Shown: positions 1 through 7,231, counted from the first letter of the stretch. The stretch: DNA of 11,875 nt from JAAYWY01 sp050945275 (GCA_050945275.1 JBMNSQ010000047.1:1-11875), one strand, 5' to 3'. Numbers and translations: made by a program. Notes: generated by a model from the sequence alone, not told the origin.

Positions 1-1
1 G

Positions 2-805
2 CGCGGTTACCGGTTAATTAAGCGGCCAGACAAACTTTTGCCCACTGAGGTTCGGACTGGTCTAACAACGAAGCGGTTGGGACAAGTAGTTCATTATTTT
101 TCTCAGACGGGTTCTACCAACGATGTAGCTCGTGAATTAGCCCAGATGGGGGCTGAGGAAGGTACACTTGTGTTGGCAGAAGAACAAGTTAGCGGTCGTG
201 GCCGGCGGGGTCGCCCCTGGCTGTCGCCTGTGGGCGATGGAATCTTTGCTTCTATAATACTAAGACCCCAACTGCTTCCGGCCCAGGCCACCCTTCTTAC
301 TCTAACTGCAGCTGTGGCTGCAGCAGAAGCTATTCGTAAGCTAACCAATTTACCGGTTGGCATAAAATGGCCTAACGACTTACTTCTAAATGAGTGCAAA
401 GTGGCCGGCATCTTAACAGAGATGAGCGCGGAGATAGATACTATTTTCCATGTTATTGTAGGCATTGGCATTAACGTGAACAACGACTCTTTTCCCCCGG
501 AACTTTGCCATATAGCCACATCACTAGCAAAAGAAAAAGGACAAGCGGTCTCAAGGCGAGACTTGCTGCAGTTTTTCCTGCAGCGGTTTGAACAGTGGTA
601 TGACCTTCTCCCGGCGGGGCGGGAAGAAATACTAACCAGGTGGCGGGAACTATCCGTTACCTTAGGACGGCAAGTTACTATCTATTCGCCACAAGCAACC
701 CTAAGAGGACAAGCGTTAGATATCGACCAAGAAGGAGCGTTACTACTTTTGACTGACGACGGACACGAGGAACGAATTTTGAGCGGAGATGTTAGTCTAC
801 GCTAG
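2..805 (+). CDS. birA: Biotin--[acetyl-CoA-carboxylase] ligase / biotin operon repressor BirA, 5' end cut by the window edge
   Basis: Joins biotin to ATP and transfers it to the biotin carrier protein of biotin-dependent carboxylases in the cytoplasm. The frame is open to base 2 and begins GYRLIKRPDKL, the usual link between the N-terminal winged helix and the catalytic domain. A TTG at 38 is therefore probably internal, and the HTH lies upstream. Visible catalytic motifs are the biotinyl-AMP loop GRGRRGRPW (about bases 194-220), the substrate motif GIKWPNDLLL (about 359-388) and VGIGINVNN (about 460-486). A C-terminal repressor-type beta domain ends near LSGDVSLR. The 267 visible residues fit a class II bifunctional ligase of about 320-330 residues. 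The HTH, and so the repressor role, is inferred because almost none of it is inside the window. Confidence 0.93.
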   Translation, partial: RGYRLIKRPDKLLPTEVRTGLTTKRLGQVVHYFSQTGSTNDVARELAQMGAEEGTLVLAEEQVSGRGRRGRPWLSPVGDGIFASIILRPQLLPAQATLLTLTAAVAAAEAIRKLTNLPVGIKWPNDLLLNECKVAGILTEMSAEIDTIFHVIVGIGINVNNDSFPPELCHIATSLAKEKGQAVSRRDLLQFFLQRFEQWYDLLPAGREEILTRWRELSVTLGRQVTIYSPQATLRGQALDIDQEGALLLLTDDGHEERILSGDVSLR

Positions 806-827
806 TAAGCCAACAGTTTCCAAATCA

Positions 828-836
828 TGATATAAT
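828..836 (+). promoter_or_regulatory. Extended -10 promoter of the arginase gene
   Basis: TGATATAAT is a perfect extended -10 (TGnTATAAT) in the 39-base gap after birA. No good -35 hexamer is seen 16-18 bases upstream, which is tolerated with an extended -10. Transcription would start near 842-844, giving a leader of about 35 bases before the ATG at 878. It would make the alternative ATG at 845 nearly leaderless. It implies that arginase and the gene after it can be transcribed independently of birA. Confidence 0.6.
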
Positions 837-863
837 GAGGGCAAATGGAAAAGCTAGACACGA

Positions 864-870
864 AGAGGGG
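864..870 (+). promoter_or_regulatory. Ribosome binding site that decides the arginase start
   Basis: AGAGGGG lies 7 bases before the ATG at 878. The longer reading from the ATG at 845 has only GAGGG three bases upstream and adds 11 residues (MEKLDTKRGYN) not typical of arginases. Confidence 0.6.
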
Positions 871-877
871 GTATAAT

Positions 878-1774
878 ATGGCTACGGTTCAAATTATTGG
901 TGTACCTCAGGATTTGGGAGCAAACCGACGTGGTGTAGATATGGGTCCGTCAGCTATTAGGTATGCTGGCTTGGACAAGCGGCTACAAAAACTTGGATAT
1001 GAAGTGCTCGATCGCGGTAATGTGCCGGTGAAACTGCACGAGGAACAACGGCTGCCTACCGATAGCCGACTTCGCTATTTAGAAGAAATCTGTGCTACCA
1101 ACGAGCTGCTAGCCAAAGAAGTTCAGACAGTGCTTGAAGCCGGCGATTTCCCGCTGGTCTTAGGCGGTGACCATAGTACGGCCATTGGTACTTTAGCCGG
1201 AGTAGCAGCTGTTAAAAACTGCGGGATTATCTGGCTAGATGCTCATGGTGATTTTAACACACTAGAAACTACTAGCAGCGGTAACATTCATGGGATGAGT
1301 TTGGCTGCATCGCTGGGACGTGGGGATGAGCGGTTAGTGTCCTGTGGCGGTTTCGCTCCTAAGGCAAAAGAGAAAAACGTGGCCATAATTGGTGTTCGCG
1401 AATTGGACGATGAAGAAAGAGAAGCCTTACGTACGTCTCGGGTGTCAGTGTTCACCATGCAAGACATAGATGAGACCGGTATGAAAAAGATTGTGCGTCA
1501 AGCCATTGCTGCGGCTATGGACGGCACCGATGGTATTGTGGTCAGCCTGGATATGGACGTGCTCGACCCGCTGGAGGGGCCAGGTGTGGGGACACCTGCG
1601 CGCGGAGGTCTTACCTACCGCGAAGCACATCTGGCGATGGAGCTGTTGGCTGAAACGGATGCTATATTATGTTTGGAAGTGGTAGAAGTTAATCCGACTC
1701 TGGATTGTTATAACCGGACCGCGGAGCTGGCAGTAGAGCTTATTACGTCGGCCTTAGGAAAACGTATTTTTTAG
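878..1774 (+). CDS. rocF: Arginase (ureohydrolase family)
   Basis: Hydrolyses L-arginine to L-ornithine and urea using a binuclear manganese centre in the cytoplasm. From the ATG at 878 the protein has 298 residues, the normal length for bacterial arginases. Metal-ligand motifs sit in the expected order: GGDHS with H99, DAHGD with D121, H123 and D125, and SLDMD with D225 and D227. The substrate loop SGNIHGMSLAASLG and the C-terminal GVGTPARGGLTYREAH and VVEVNPTLD segments point to arginase rather than agmatinase or formiminoglutamase. An in-frame ATG at 845 would add 11 residues, but the Shine-Dalgarno site and promoter positions favour 878. The next gene starts 13 bases after the stop, so the two are probably co-transcribed. 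The physiological role (arginine catabolism or ornithine supply) cannot be read from this window. Confidence 0.93.
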   Translation: MATVQIIGVPQDLGANRRGVDMGPSAIRYAGLDKRLQKLGYEVLDRGNVPVKLHEEQRLPTDSRLRYLEEICATNELLAKEVQTVLEAGDFPLVLGGDHSTAIGTLAGVAAVKNCGIIWLDAHGDFNTLETTSSGNIHGMSLAASLGRGDERLVSCGGFAPKAKEKNVAIIGVRELDDEEREALRTSRVSVFTMQDIDETGMKKIVRQAIAAAMDGTDGIVVSLDMDVLDPLEGPGVGTPARGGLTYREAHLAMELLAETDAILCLEVVEVNPTLDCYNRTAELAVELITSALGKRIF

Positions 1775-1787
1775 GGAGGAGAAAGCA

Positions 1788-3194
1788 TTGGCCGTAGTCT
1801 GGGGAGGTATTGCTCCACATCCACCTATTGTCGTACCGGAAGTGGGGCAAGATGAGATAGCAAAAGTGGCCTCCACTCGCCAAGCATTGCAACAATTGGC
1901 CTTATCAATAAAAGAGGCTATGGTGGACACAGTAGTTATAACTACACCGCATGGGCCGGTATTCCAAGACGCTATAGCCTTGTCCCTGTTACCGACGGTA
2001 GGGGGGGATTTTGGCAACTTTGGCGCAGCACAGGTCAGCTTTAACCTATCAACTGATCTAGAATTAACGCAGGCTATCATGGCTGCCTGCCAGGATTTAG
2101 GCGTACCCACGGTGGGCCTTGATGCCCACAAAGCTAGCCGTTTTCAGGCCGGGAGTCGGCTAGACCACGGAGTACTGGTTCCTTGGTATTACCTGTCCCA
2201 AGCAGGCGTGAACCTACCCCTGGTGTGGGTGGGTATGTCGCTGCTCCCGCCGGAAGAGCTATATGCTTTTGGTGTGGCGGTACAACAGGCGGCGAACAAA
2301 ATTGGGCGTAAGGTAGCGTTTTTGGCCAGTGGCGATTTGTCCCATAGGTTGATAAAGGGTGCCCCTGCCGGCTATCATCCTGATGGGGCGCGCTTTGATG
2401 CCCAATTGGTGGAGAAGGTTCGCCATGGTGATATGGAGGGTGTGCTCCAAATTGATCCCGTCTTGGCAGAAAAAGCTGGCGAATGCGGTTGGCGCAGCAT
2501 CATGATGCTAATCGGGGCCCTGGACGGGCAGATTGTTGCGCCGCAAGTATTATCGTATGAAGGACCGTTTGGCGTCGGCTATTTAGTAGCTGAGCTTAAG
2601 CCGCAAGGTGAATTGCCAGCCCTAAAGAGGTTACAGCGGTTACGGGATGAAAGGCGGCAACAAGTGGCGGTTCGGCGTGCCAAGGAAAGCATGTTTGTGC
2701 GGTTAGCCCGAGAGAGTTTGGAAACCTACGTTAGAACCGGCCACGAGCTACCTGTTCCAGATGATTTACCTCCAGAGCTTAGGCAGCGAGCTGGAGTCTT
2801 TGTATCCCTAAAGAAACAAGGCCAACTAAGGGGCTGTATTGGTACTACTGAGCCGACCCAAAGAAATCTGGCAGCTGAGATCATTGCTAACGCTATTAGC
2901 GCCGGCACGCGCGATCCGCGATTTTGGCCAGTGCAGGAAGATGAGTTAGGTGATATTGTTTATTCGGTGGATGTACTGGGGGTACCGGAGCCAGTGGTTA
3001 GCCTAGCCGAGCTGGATCCTTTGCGATACGGTGTCATTGTCCATGGCCCAGGAGGGCGCAGTGGCTTGCTGCTGCCGGATCTAGCAGGTATCGACACAGC
3101 GGAGAAGCAAGTTGAAATTGCCAAAGAAAAAGCCGGTCTTTCTCCCGGGGATGACGTGAAGCTAGAACGCTTTGGAGTAAAGAGGTATTACTAA
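1788..3194 (+). CDS. amrA: AmmeMemoRadiSam system fusion protein: MEMO/LigB-like dioxygenase-fold domain plus AMMECR1 domain
   Basis: The 468-residue protein joins two parts of the AmmeMemoRadiSam module. Residues 1 to about 270 resemble class III extradiol dioxygenase B subunits and MEMO proteins. Candidate metal or active-site histidines are H11 (APHPP), H55 (TTPHG), H127 (LDHG) and H186 (GDLSH). A basic, probably helical linker (about 275-310, rich in Arg and Leu) leads into the AMMECR1 domain, marked by LRGCIG at 347-352 and AGTRDPRFWPV further on. The start is TTG at 1788, with GGAGGA overlapping the arginase stop and a 7-base spacer. The radical SAM partner follows after a 361-bp repeat-rich gap. 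The conserved association is established, but to my knowledge the biochemical reaction is not. LRGCIG suggests a nucleophilic cysteine (C350). Dioxygenase activity is not implied. Confidence 0.9.
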   Translation: MAVVWGGIAPHPPIVVPEVGQDEIAKVASTRQALQQLALSIKEAMVDTVVITTPHGPVFQDAIALSLLPTVGGDFGNFGAAQVSFNLSTDLELTQAIMAACQDLGVPTVGLDAHKASRFQAGSRLDHGVLVPWYYLSQAGVNLPLVWVGMSLLPPEELYAFGVAVQQAANKIGRKVAFLASGDLSHRLIKGAPAGYHPDGARFDAQLVEKVRHGDMEGVLQIDPVLAEKAGECGWRSIMMLIGALDGQIVAPQVLSYEGPFGVGYLVAELKPQGELPALKRLQRLRDERRQQVAVRRAKESMFVRLARESLETYVRTGHELPVPDDLPPELRQRAGVFVSLKKQGQLRGCIGTTEPTQRNLAAEIIANAISAGTRDPRFWPVQEDELGDIVYSVDVLGVPEPVVSLAELDPLRYGVIVHGPGGRSGLLLPDLAGIDTAEKQVEIAKEKAGLSPGDDVKLERFGVKRYY

Positions 3195-3209
3195 TAAGAA
3201 TCTAAAATA

Positions 3210-3309
3210 AGATCCTTCGAGCGTTGCCTTCCCTCCGCTTCGCTTCCTACGCCCCGCTTCCTACGCTCCGCTCTGGACAGGCTGGACAGGCTGGACAGGT
3301 AGGATGACA
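3210..3309. repeat. Mosaic repeat element with internal tandem copies
   Basis: The left end (AAGATCCTTCG, 3209-3219) and the right end (AGGATGACAA, 3301-3310) match the two ends of the reverse complement of the repeat at 3486-3509. The middle is expanded. It holds a 12-mer CGCTTCCTACGC twice (3241-3252 and 3255-3266) and the 9-mer CTGGACAGG three times head to tail (3273-3299). It lies in the gap between the two AmmeMemoRadiSam genes and encodes nothing convincing. Confidence 0.75.
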
Positions 3310-3352
3310 AAACAGGAAGCTTTTATAGCGATGACAACGAAGGAGAGTTTTT

Positions 3353-3430
3353 ATGACAATGACCGGAAACGCTTTCGTTTATGTAGCGGTGGTAACGCAT
3401 ACGAATTTCGAGTGTGCTACCGGGCCATGA
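3353..3430 (+). CDS. Possible 25-residue small ORF, function unknown
   Basis: ATG at 3353 follows AAGGAG (3340-3345) by 7 bases and reads 25 codons to TGA at 3428. The peptide has a short hydrophobic centre (FVYVAVV) but no recognisable motif. It sits in repeat-rich intergenic DNA, so the Shine-Dalgarno match may be chance. Conservation of the reading frame in relatives would be needed to believe it. Confidence 0.18.
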   Translation: MTMTGNAFVYVAVVTHTNFECATGP

Positions 3431-3438
3431 TAATGCAA

Positions 3439-3461
3439 TCCTGAGCGAAGCGAAGATCTTT
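3439..3461 (+). repeat. Dispersed GAGCGAAGCGAAG repeat, copy A
   Basis: TCCTGAGCGAAGCGAAGATC plus TTT, 23 bases. It is identical to the copy at 3486-3509 except that one G is missing (GAAGATC against GAAGGATC). This is a widespread intergenic repeat family in bacterial genomes, often mis-annotated as coding because one frame reads HPERSEGS. Confidence 0.8.
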
Positions 3462-3485
3462 GTTCTCCATTACATTTAATTGTCA

Positions 3486-3509
3486 TCCTGAGCGAAGCGA
3501 AGGATCTTT
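3486..3509 (+). repeat. Dispersed GAGCGAAGCGAAGGATC repeat, copy B
   Basis: This 24-base copy is preceded by TGTCA, giving the common form TGTCATCCTGAGCGAAG followed by CGAAGGATC. It is in direct orientation to copy A, 47 bases away, and inverted relative to the ends of the mosaic element at 3210-3309. Translated in frame with the downstream gene it gives CHPERSEGSF, the signature of false N-terminal extensions. Confidence 0.85.
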
Positions 3510-3555
3510 CCCTACTGTTAAGCGGGTGTATGTTTCAGGAAAGGGTGGACTTACC

Positions 3556-4410
3556 ATGAAACGGGCCTTGTATTGGGAATCCTTATCTGAGGATAAAGTA
3601 AAGTGTCATCTATGCCCGCACGACTGTCTCATTAGTCCAGGCCATGCCGGTATTTGCCGGATGCGGGTTAATAAAGAGGGGACACTGTACGCGGCTAATT
3701 ACGCTCGGGTAAGTTCCATCGCTTTAGACCCAATTGAAAAGAAGCCATTATATCATTTCCATCCAGGGAAGGACATCTTGTCTTTGGGGACGGTAGGCTG
3801 TAATCTTAAGTGCAGTTTTTGCCAAAACTATTCTATTTCCCAAGAAGATGCGCCCACGCGGGAGTTGCCACCGGAGCAAGCGGTTCGCCTGGCTAAGGAG
3901 CAGGGCCCGGACTGTATTGGGCTAGCTTATACATATTCTGAACCTCTTATGTGGTATGAATACGTATTGGATACGGCTACTTTAGCCAAGAGAGCAGGAT
4001 TACAAAATGTGCTGGTAACCAATGGCTATATTCGGCTGGACCCATTAAAGGAGCTACTTCCGGTTATTCATGCGCTTAATATCGATGTAAAATCTTTTAG
4101 TGATGATTTTTATCAGCAATTGTGCCGAGGGAGGCTAGACCCGGTGCTTAAGACGGTAGAAGCTGCTGTCTTAGCCGGGTGTCATGTGGAACTAACTACA
4201 CTGATTATTCCCGGCCATAACGACTCCCCAACCGAAATTAAGTCCCTAAGCAGCTTTATAGCGGATATTTCGCCAACCATACCACTGCACTTGAGTCGTT
4301 ATTTTCCCCAATATAAATTAAACCTGCCGCCAACGCCCTTGGTGACGCTGGAGCAGGCCCAAATTATTTCCCGGGAAAAGCTGAATTATGTCTATATTGG
4401 TAACGTCTAG
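3556..4410 (+). CDS. amrS: AmmeMemoRadiSam system radical SAM enzyme, lacking the usual C-terminal tail
   Basis: A radical SAM protein of the pyruvate formate-lyase-activating-enzyme-like group that accompanies AMMECR1 and MEMO proteins; its substrate is unknown to me. The 4Fe-4S motif is C82-N-L-K-C86-S-F-C89 (CX3CX2C). An N-terminal cysteine cluster, C17, C20, C24 and C34, may bind metal. ATG 3556 is chosen because AAAGGGTGG lies 8 bases upstream. The frame stays open back to about 3460, but that extension translates the dispersed repeat (HPERSEGS) and is not protein-like. The product is 284 residues and stops at YVYIGNV. From memory, relatives run to about 330 residues, continuing after GNV with a tail containing NTYCPxCG. 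The tail appears absent, either as truncation or a short natural variant. The +1 frame after GNV reads SSRTYYC then stops, possibly a decayed remnant. Confidence 0.9.
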   Translation: MKRALYWESLSEDKVKCHLCPHDCLISPGHAGICRMRVNKEGTLYAANYARVSSIALDPIEKKPLYHFHPGKDILSLGTVGCNLKCSFCQNYSISQEDAPTRELPPEQAVRLAKEQGPDCIGLAYTYSEPLMWYEYVLDTATLAKRAGLQNVLVTNGYIRLDPLKELLPVIHALNIDVKSFSDDFYQQLCRGRLDPVLKTVEAAVLAGCHVELTTLIIPGHNDSPTEIKSLSSFIADISPTIPLHLSRYFPQYKLNLPPTPLVTLEQAQIISREKLNYVYIGNV

Positions 4411-4435
4411 TCGCACCTACTACTGCTGACGTTAC
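4400..4435. terminator. Weak inverted repeat spanning the convergent gene ends
   Basis: GTAACGTC (4400-4407) and GACGTTAC (4428-4435) form a perfect 8-bp inverted repeat with a 20-base loop. It covers the last codons of the radical SAM gene and the stop codon of the Nudix gene. Neither strand has a U-tract after the stem, so efficient intrinsic termination is doubtful. Read-through of the convergent genes is possible. Confidence 0.25.
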
Positions 4436-5055
4436 AGTTTACGAACGAGGTCTAGAAACTGTTGCAGTATCCGGGCGGTAAGACCCCAGATAATATGCCC
4501 GTCTATTTCGTAAAATACTTCCGGCAATACCCCGGTGCGCCACGGATAACTCTGGCCACCGGGTATTTTGTCAAAAGGAAAGTCGGCGGCCGGTTGTGCT
4601 TGGATGTAAATATGATGCGTCTTAGGTTGCAGTGCAAGTAAGCGGGTCAAAGGAAGTGCAAATACCGAATCCACTTCATCCGGGCTAGGTTTCAGCGCAT
4701 TAACCTCTGGTATTTCACCAACAAAGGAGAACAGCAGCAGATTAAAGGGGGAAATGATTAGTCCAAGCTCTCCCCAGATGCTGATTTGTTCTGATGTAAG
4801 GCCTAGCTCTTCTCCTGTTTCTCGGTGAGCCGCTTGGAGTGGGTTTTCGCCGGGGCCTTCTAGCGTACCACCGGGGAAACAGATTTCTCCTGGTTGGCGC
4901 TTAAGATGAGAGGCCCTGACCTGAAAGAGTACACTCCACTCATTGTCAGGATTTCTAATAAGTGGGACCAATACGGCTGACCGGGCGAACAAGTCGTTGT
5001 CAATTATCCGAAAGCTTTGCTGATTAAGAGCCGCTTGTATCTTGGCTGCATCCAT
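4432..5055 (-). CDS. Nudix hydrolase, CoA pyrophosphatase type
   Basis: Predicted to hydrolyse a nucleoside diphosphate linked to another moiety. Residues upstream of the Nudix box (LLFQVRASHLKRQPGEICFPGG) fit the CoA diphosphatase signature with its LL...R...R...G...FPGG pattern, so CoA or acyl-CoA cleavage is the best guess. The Nudix box continues as GENPLQAAHRETGEELGL with REXXEE-type metal ligands. The first spacer appears one residue longer than GX5E, a tolerated variation. The chosen start (5055) gives 207 residues, normal for the family. It has AAGGCGGTG 6 bases upstream, close to the full anti-SD match. An in-frame ATG at 5079 would add eight residues (MDQKAVMT) with a poorer site. 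The gene overlaps the end of the upstream FtsA-like gene by 32 bases, suggesting translational coupling. Confidence 0.87.
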   Translation of the reverse strand: MDAAKIQAALNQQSFRIIDNDLFARSAVLVPLIRNPDNEWSVLFQVRASHLKRQPGEICFPGGTLEGPGENPLQAAHRETGEELGLTSEQISIWGELGLIISPFNLLLFSFVGEIPEVNALKPSPDEVDSVFALPLTRLLALQPKTHHIYIQAQPAADFPFDKIPGGQSYPWRTGVLPEVFYEIDGHIIWGLTARILQQFLDLVRKL

Positions 5056-7231
5056 TGTCATCACCGCCTTTTGATCCATTAACTATCGGCTCCCAGTTCA
5101 AAGCTACTTGATCGCCGCTCTGAAGAGGAGTGGCAAAATTAGCCTTGTTCCCATTAACAGTTATCTGCAAAGTAGTTCCCGGACGAACACTTTGTTTAAT
5201 ATCTATAAGGGTGAATAAATCGCTCACAATAAATTCATTGCGGCCTGGGATAAGGGTAATCTCAGATTCTGGAACCAATCGGTCTTGCAATTTGGCTGGC
5301 CGGCCGTTTACCAATACTTTAGTATTGCTTTCCGGTAGAGATATCTGCTCTCCATTTACTGTAACCGTAACTGGTGCCTGAAGAGTAACATGTCCCTGAA
5401 GGGCAGAGGCCACCGTCGGTGGAGAGGTGTCTAGGCAATAGTTAAGCCGGGCTCCTGGACGAACCGGATCCAGCAGGCAGCAAGGGTGGTTATCAAGTCG
5501 TACCTGGCAGGGGGAGTAGGATAAGCAGAAACTTTGGCCGCCTAATAGGTACGAGATCTCTTGCTGCCACAGGGCAGTCGGCGGTACACCGGTTATCTCT
5601 AGTATTTCCTTTACGGGTCGCTGCCAAGACAGAGTTATTTTAGCCCGATCGGGCACATTTGTATCTAGGTCCGCTGGTTCATTGTTTATAAGTATCGACG
5701 GGGCAAACGGTATTTTTTGTTGGTTAACATAAATATGTTTATTATCCGGTATTAAGTCCCGTATCTTAGCTTGCGCAGGCTGACCATCGGCACCAGGGGT
5801 AAATTCCACTTTATCACCGGGATTAAGAGGAGTGTCCAAATCCGCCGGTTGTTTGTTTATTAAAATAACAGGAGGCTGGCCTCTCTTACCGGGAATTACC
5901 TTTAGCTCACCGTTAACCTCTACCGTAAGGGCAAGACCGGGGCGGCCAAACAAGCGGGTCCAGCTACCGCCGGTTGCCAGCAGCGCGTCGGCCACCGTTT
6001 GGCCAGAACCTTGCCACAAGGGGATCGGTTGACCGTTGACCGAAACATCGACGAATTGTAGCGGGCCGTCGCCGAAGGCGGCGGCAGCAATCCCGATTGG
6101 GGTTATGCCTTGAGGTCCGAAGAGCTTGCGGGACTGCCCTGTAACATTTCTGATCGTCTCGCGGGTACGAATTCCCACCCGCGATTCCGGTAGTTCCAAC
6201 GCCCGGGCTATTGCCTGCGGCAACCCAGGGGTCAAGCTGCCACCCCCTACCAGCAGCACAGCATTAGGCGGCCCTCCGTTAAGTGGCAGGATTTCGGCAG
6301 CTATGCGTGTAGCCACCTGCTGGATAGACGGCTGCAGGGCAGCGATTATATCTGCGCTGGCTAATTGGTGCTCCTGCCCCAAAATATCGGTAAAGTTCAC
6401 GGTGTCTGTGTAATTTAATTGGCGCTTTATCGTCTCGCCGGTATCAAAATCAAGCAAATATTGCTCGCACAGAGCGTCAGTGATTTCGTCGCCGGCTACT
6501 GGGGCCATGGCGTAGGCAAAAACATGACCTTTCCGTACCAGGGCAATATCGGCGGTTCCAGCCCCAATGTCTACTAGCGCCAAATTTAGCTGGCGCATAG
6601 ATGCTGGCACACACAATTGAAGAGCCGCTATTGGTTCTAGTGTAAGGCTAGCCGGCTCCAAACCAGCCTGCTCAAGAACAGCAAACAAACTGGTCACCAC
6701 TACCCGTGGTAAGAAGGTAGCTACCAGCTCCACGCCGATTTCGCGGCCAAACTGGCCTTCTAACTCGGAAATCGGTTCTCCTTCTAATAGGTATTGGCTG
6801 CAACTATAGCCAACACAAAATAGCCCAGCCGCCATAGATTCCCCTTCACGTTGGGCTAATGTTGCCTGAGCACTGCGCAGGGCCTCTAGCTCTAGTGCGC
6901 GTATTTCTTCGTATACAACCGCAGACAGATTTGAGCGAGTATGCTGCACTTGACCTATTGCCATCTTAAGTGAACGCCCGGCAGCTGCCACAGCGGCTTG
7001 CTGAAACTTTCTCTTGCAGCGCCGCTCCAGGGCAGTCTTTACCCGAAGTACCCCGTCGGCTACAGCCGCTATATTATGGACCTGACCATCAAACATGGCC
7101 CGCTGCTTATGTTCATATAGCTCCGCTGCCCGAAGGCGAAAGCCACGGTCAGTTAGCTCCATGACAACACCCATAATGGTGCGTGTTCCTATGTCTAAAG
7201 CCAAAATTTGTTTAGATTTATTACGGGGCAT
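5024..7231 (-). CDS. FtsA-like actin-fold ATPase with a long repeat-bearing C-terminal extension
   Basis: 735 residues. Residues 1 to about 390 carry an FtsA/PilM-like actin fold: phosphate-1 motif LALDIGTRT (10-18), phosphate-2 motif LVDIGAGTADIAL (219-231) and adenosine motif LLVGGGSLTPGL (326-337). The segment at about 85-180 is where FtsA has its 1C subdomain. Canonical FtsA has about 420 residues; here another 330 follow. The extension contains about five copies of a degenerate motif of the type I-x-V/I-N-x-x-P-A-x-L-x-x-x-L-x-x-G-D, near residues 455, 512, 576, 638 and 688. They resemble the end of ThiS/TGS-type beta-grasp folds. Cysteines cluster at 569-599. No signal peptide or transmembrane helix is evident, and the end is polar and low complexity. 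ATG 7231 has GAGGTGG 9 bases upstream. Not proposed as the housekeeping FtsA, since there is no ftsZ neighbour. Function unknown. Confidence 0.8.
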   Translation of the reverse strand: MPRNKSKQILALDIGTRTIMGVVMELTDRGFRLRAAELYEHKQRAMFDGQVHNIAAVADGVLRVKTALERRCKRKFQQAAVAAAGRSLKMAIGQVQHTRSNLSAVVYEEIRALELEALRSAQATLAQREGESMAAGLFCVGYSCSQYLLEGEPISELEGQFGREIGVELVATFLPRVVVTSLFAVLEQAGLEPASLTLEPIAALQLCVPASMRQLNLALVDIGAGTADIALVRKGHVFAYAMAPVAGDEITDALCEQYLLDFDTGETIKRQLNYTDTVNFTDILGQEHQLASADIIAALQPSIQQVATRIAAEILPLNGGPPNAVLLVGGGSLTPGLPQAIARALELPESRVGIRTRETIRNVTGQSRKLFGPQGITPIGIAAAAFGDGPLQFVDVSVNGQPIPLWQGSGQTVADALLATGGSWTRLFGRPGLALTVEVNGELKVIPGKRGQPPVILINKQPADLDTPLNPGDKVEFTPGADGQPAQAKIRDLIPDNKHIYVNQQKIPFAPSILINNEPADLDTNVPDRAKITLSWQRPVKEILEITGVPPTALWQQEISYLLGGQSFCLSYSPCQVRLDNHPCCLLDPVRPGARLNYCLDTSPPTVASALQGHVTLQAPVTVTVNGEQISLPESNTKVLVNGRPAKLQDRLVPESEITLIPGRNEFIVSDLFTLIDIKQSVRPGTTLQITVNGNKANFATPLQSGDQVALNWEPIVNGSKGGDDNGCSQDTSGS

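Noticed and set aside
38..40. TTG as the start of the biotin ligase
   Set aside because: The frame is open to the window edge and the upstream residues GYRLIKRPDKL match the usual HTH-to-catalytic-domain junction, so the gene begins outside the window.
845..877. Upstream ATG giving an 11-residue longer arginase
   Set aside because: Its Shine-Dalgarno site is only 3 bases away, the extended -10 at 828-836 would start transcription almost on it, and the extra residues do not look like family sequence.
3195..3555. CRISPR array or insertion sequence in the repeat-rich gap
   Set aside because: The repeats are 9-24 bases, differently spaced and partly head to tail without spacers of even length, and there is no transposase or terminal duplication.
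6126..6413. Plus-strand open frame of 95 codons opposite the FtsA-like gene
   Set aside because: It is antisense to conserved nucleotide-binding motifs of the FtsA-like protein, with no ribosome site or recognisable product.
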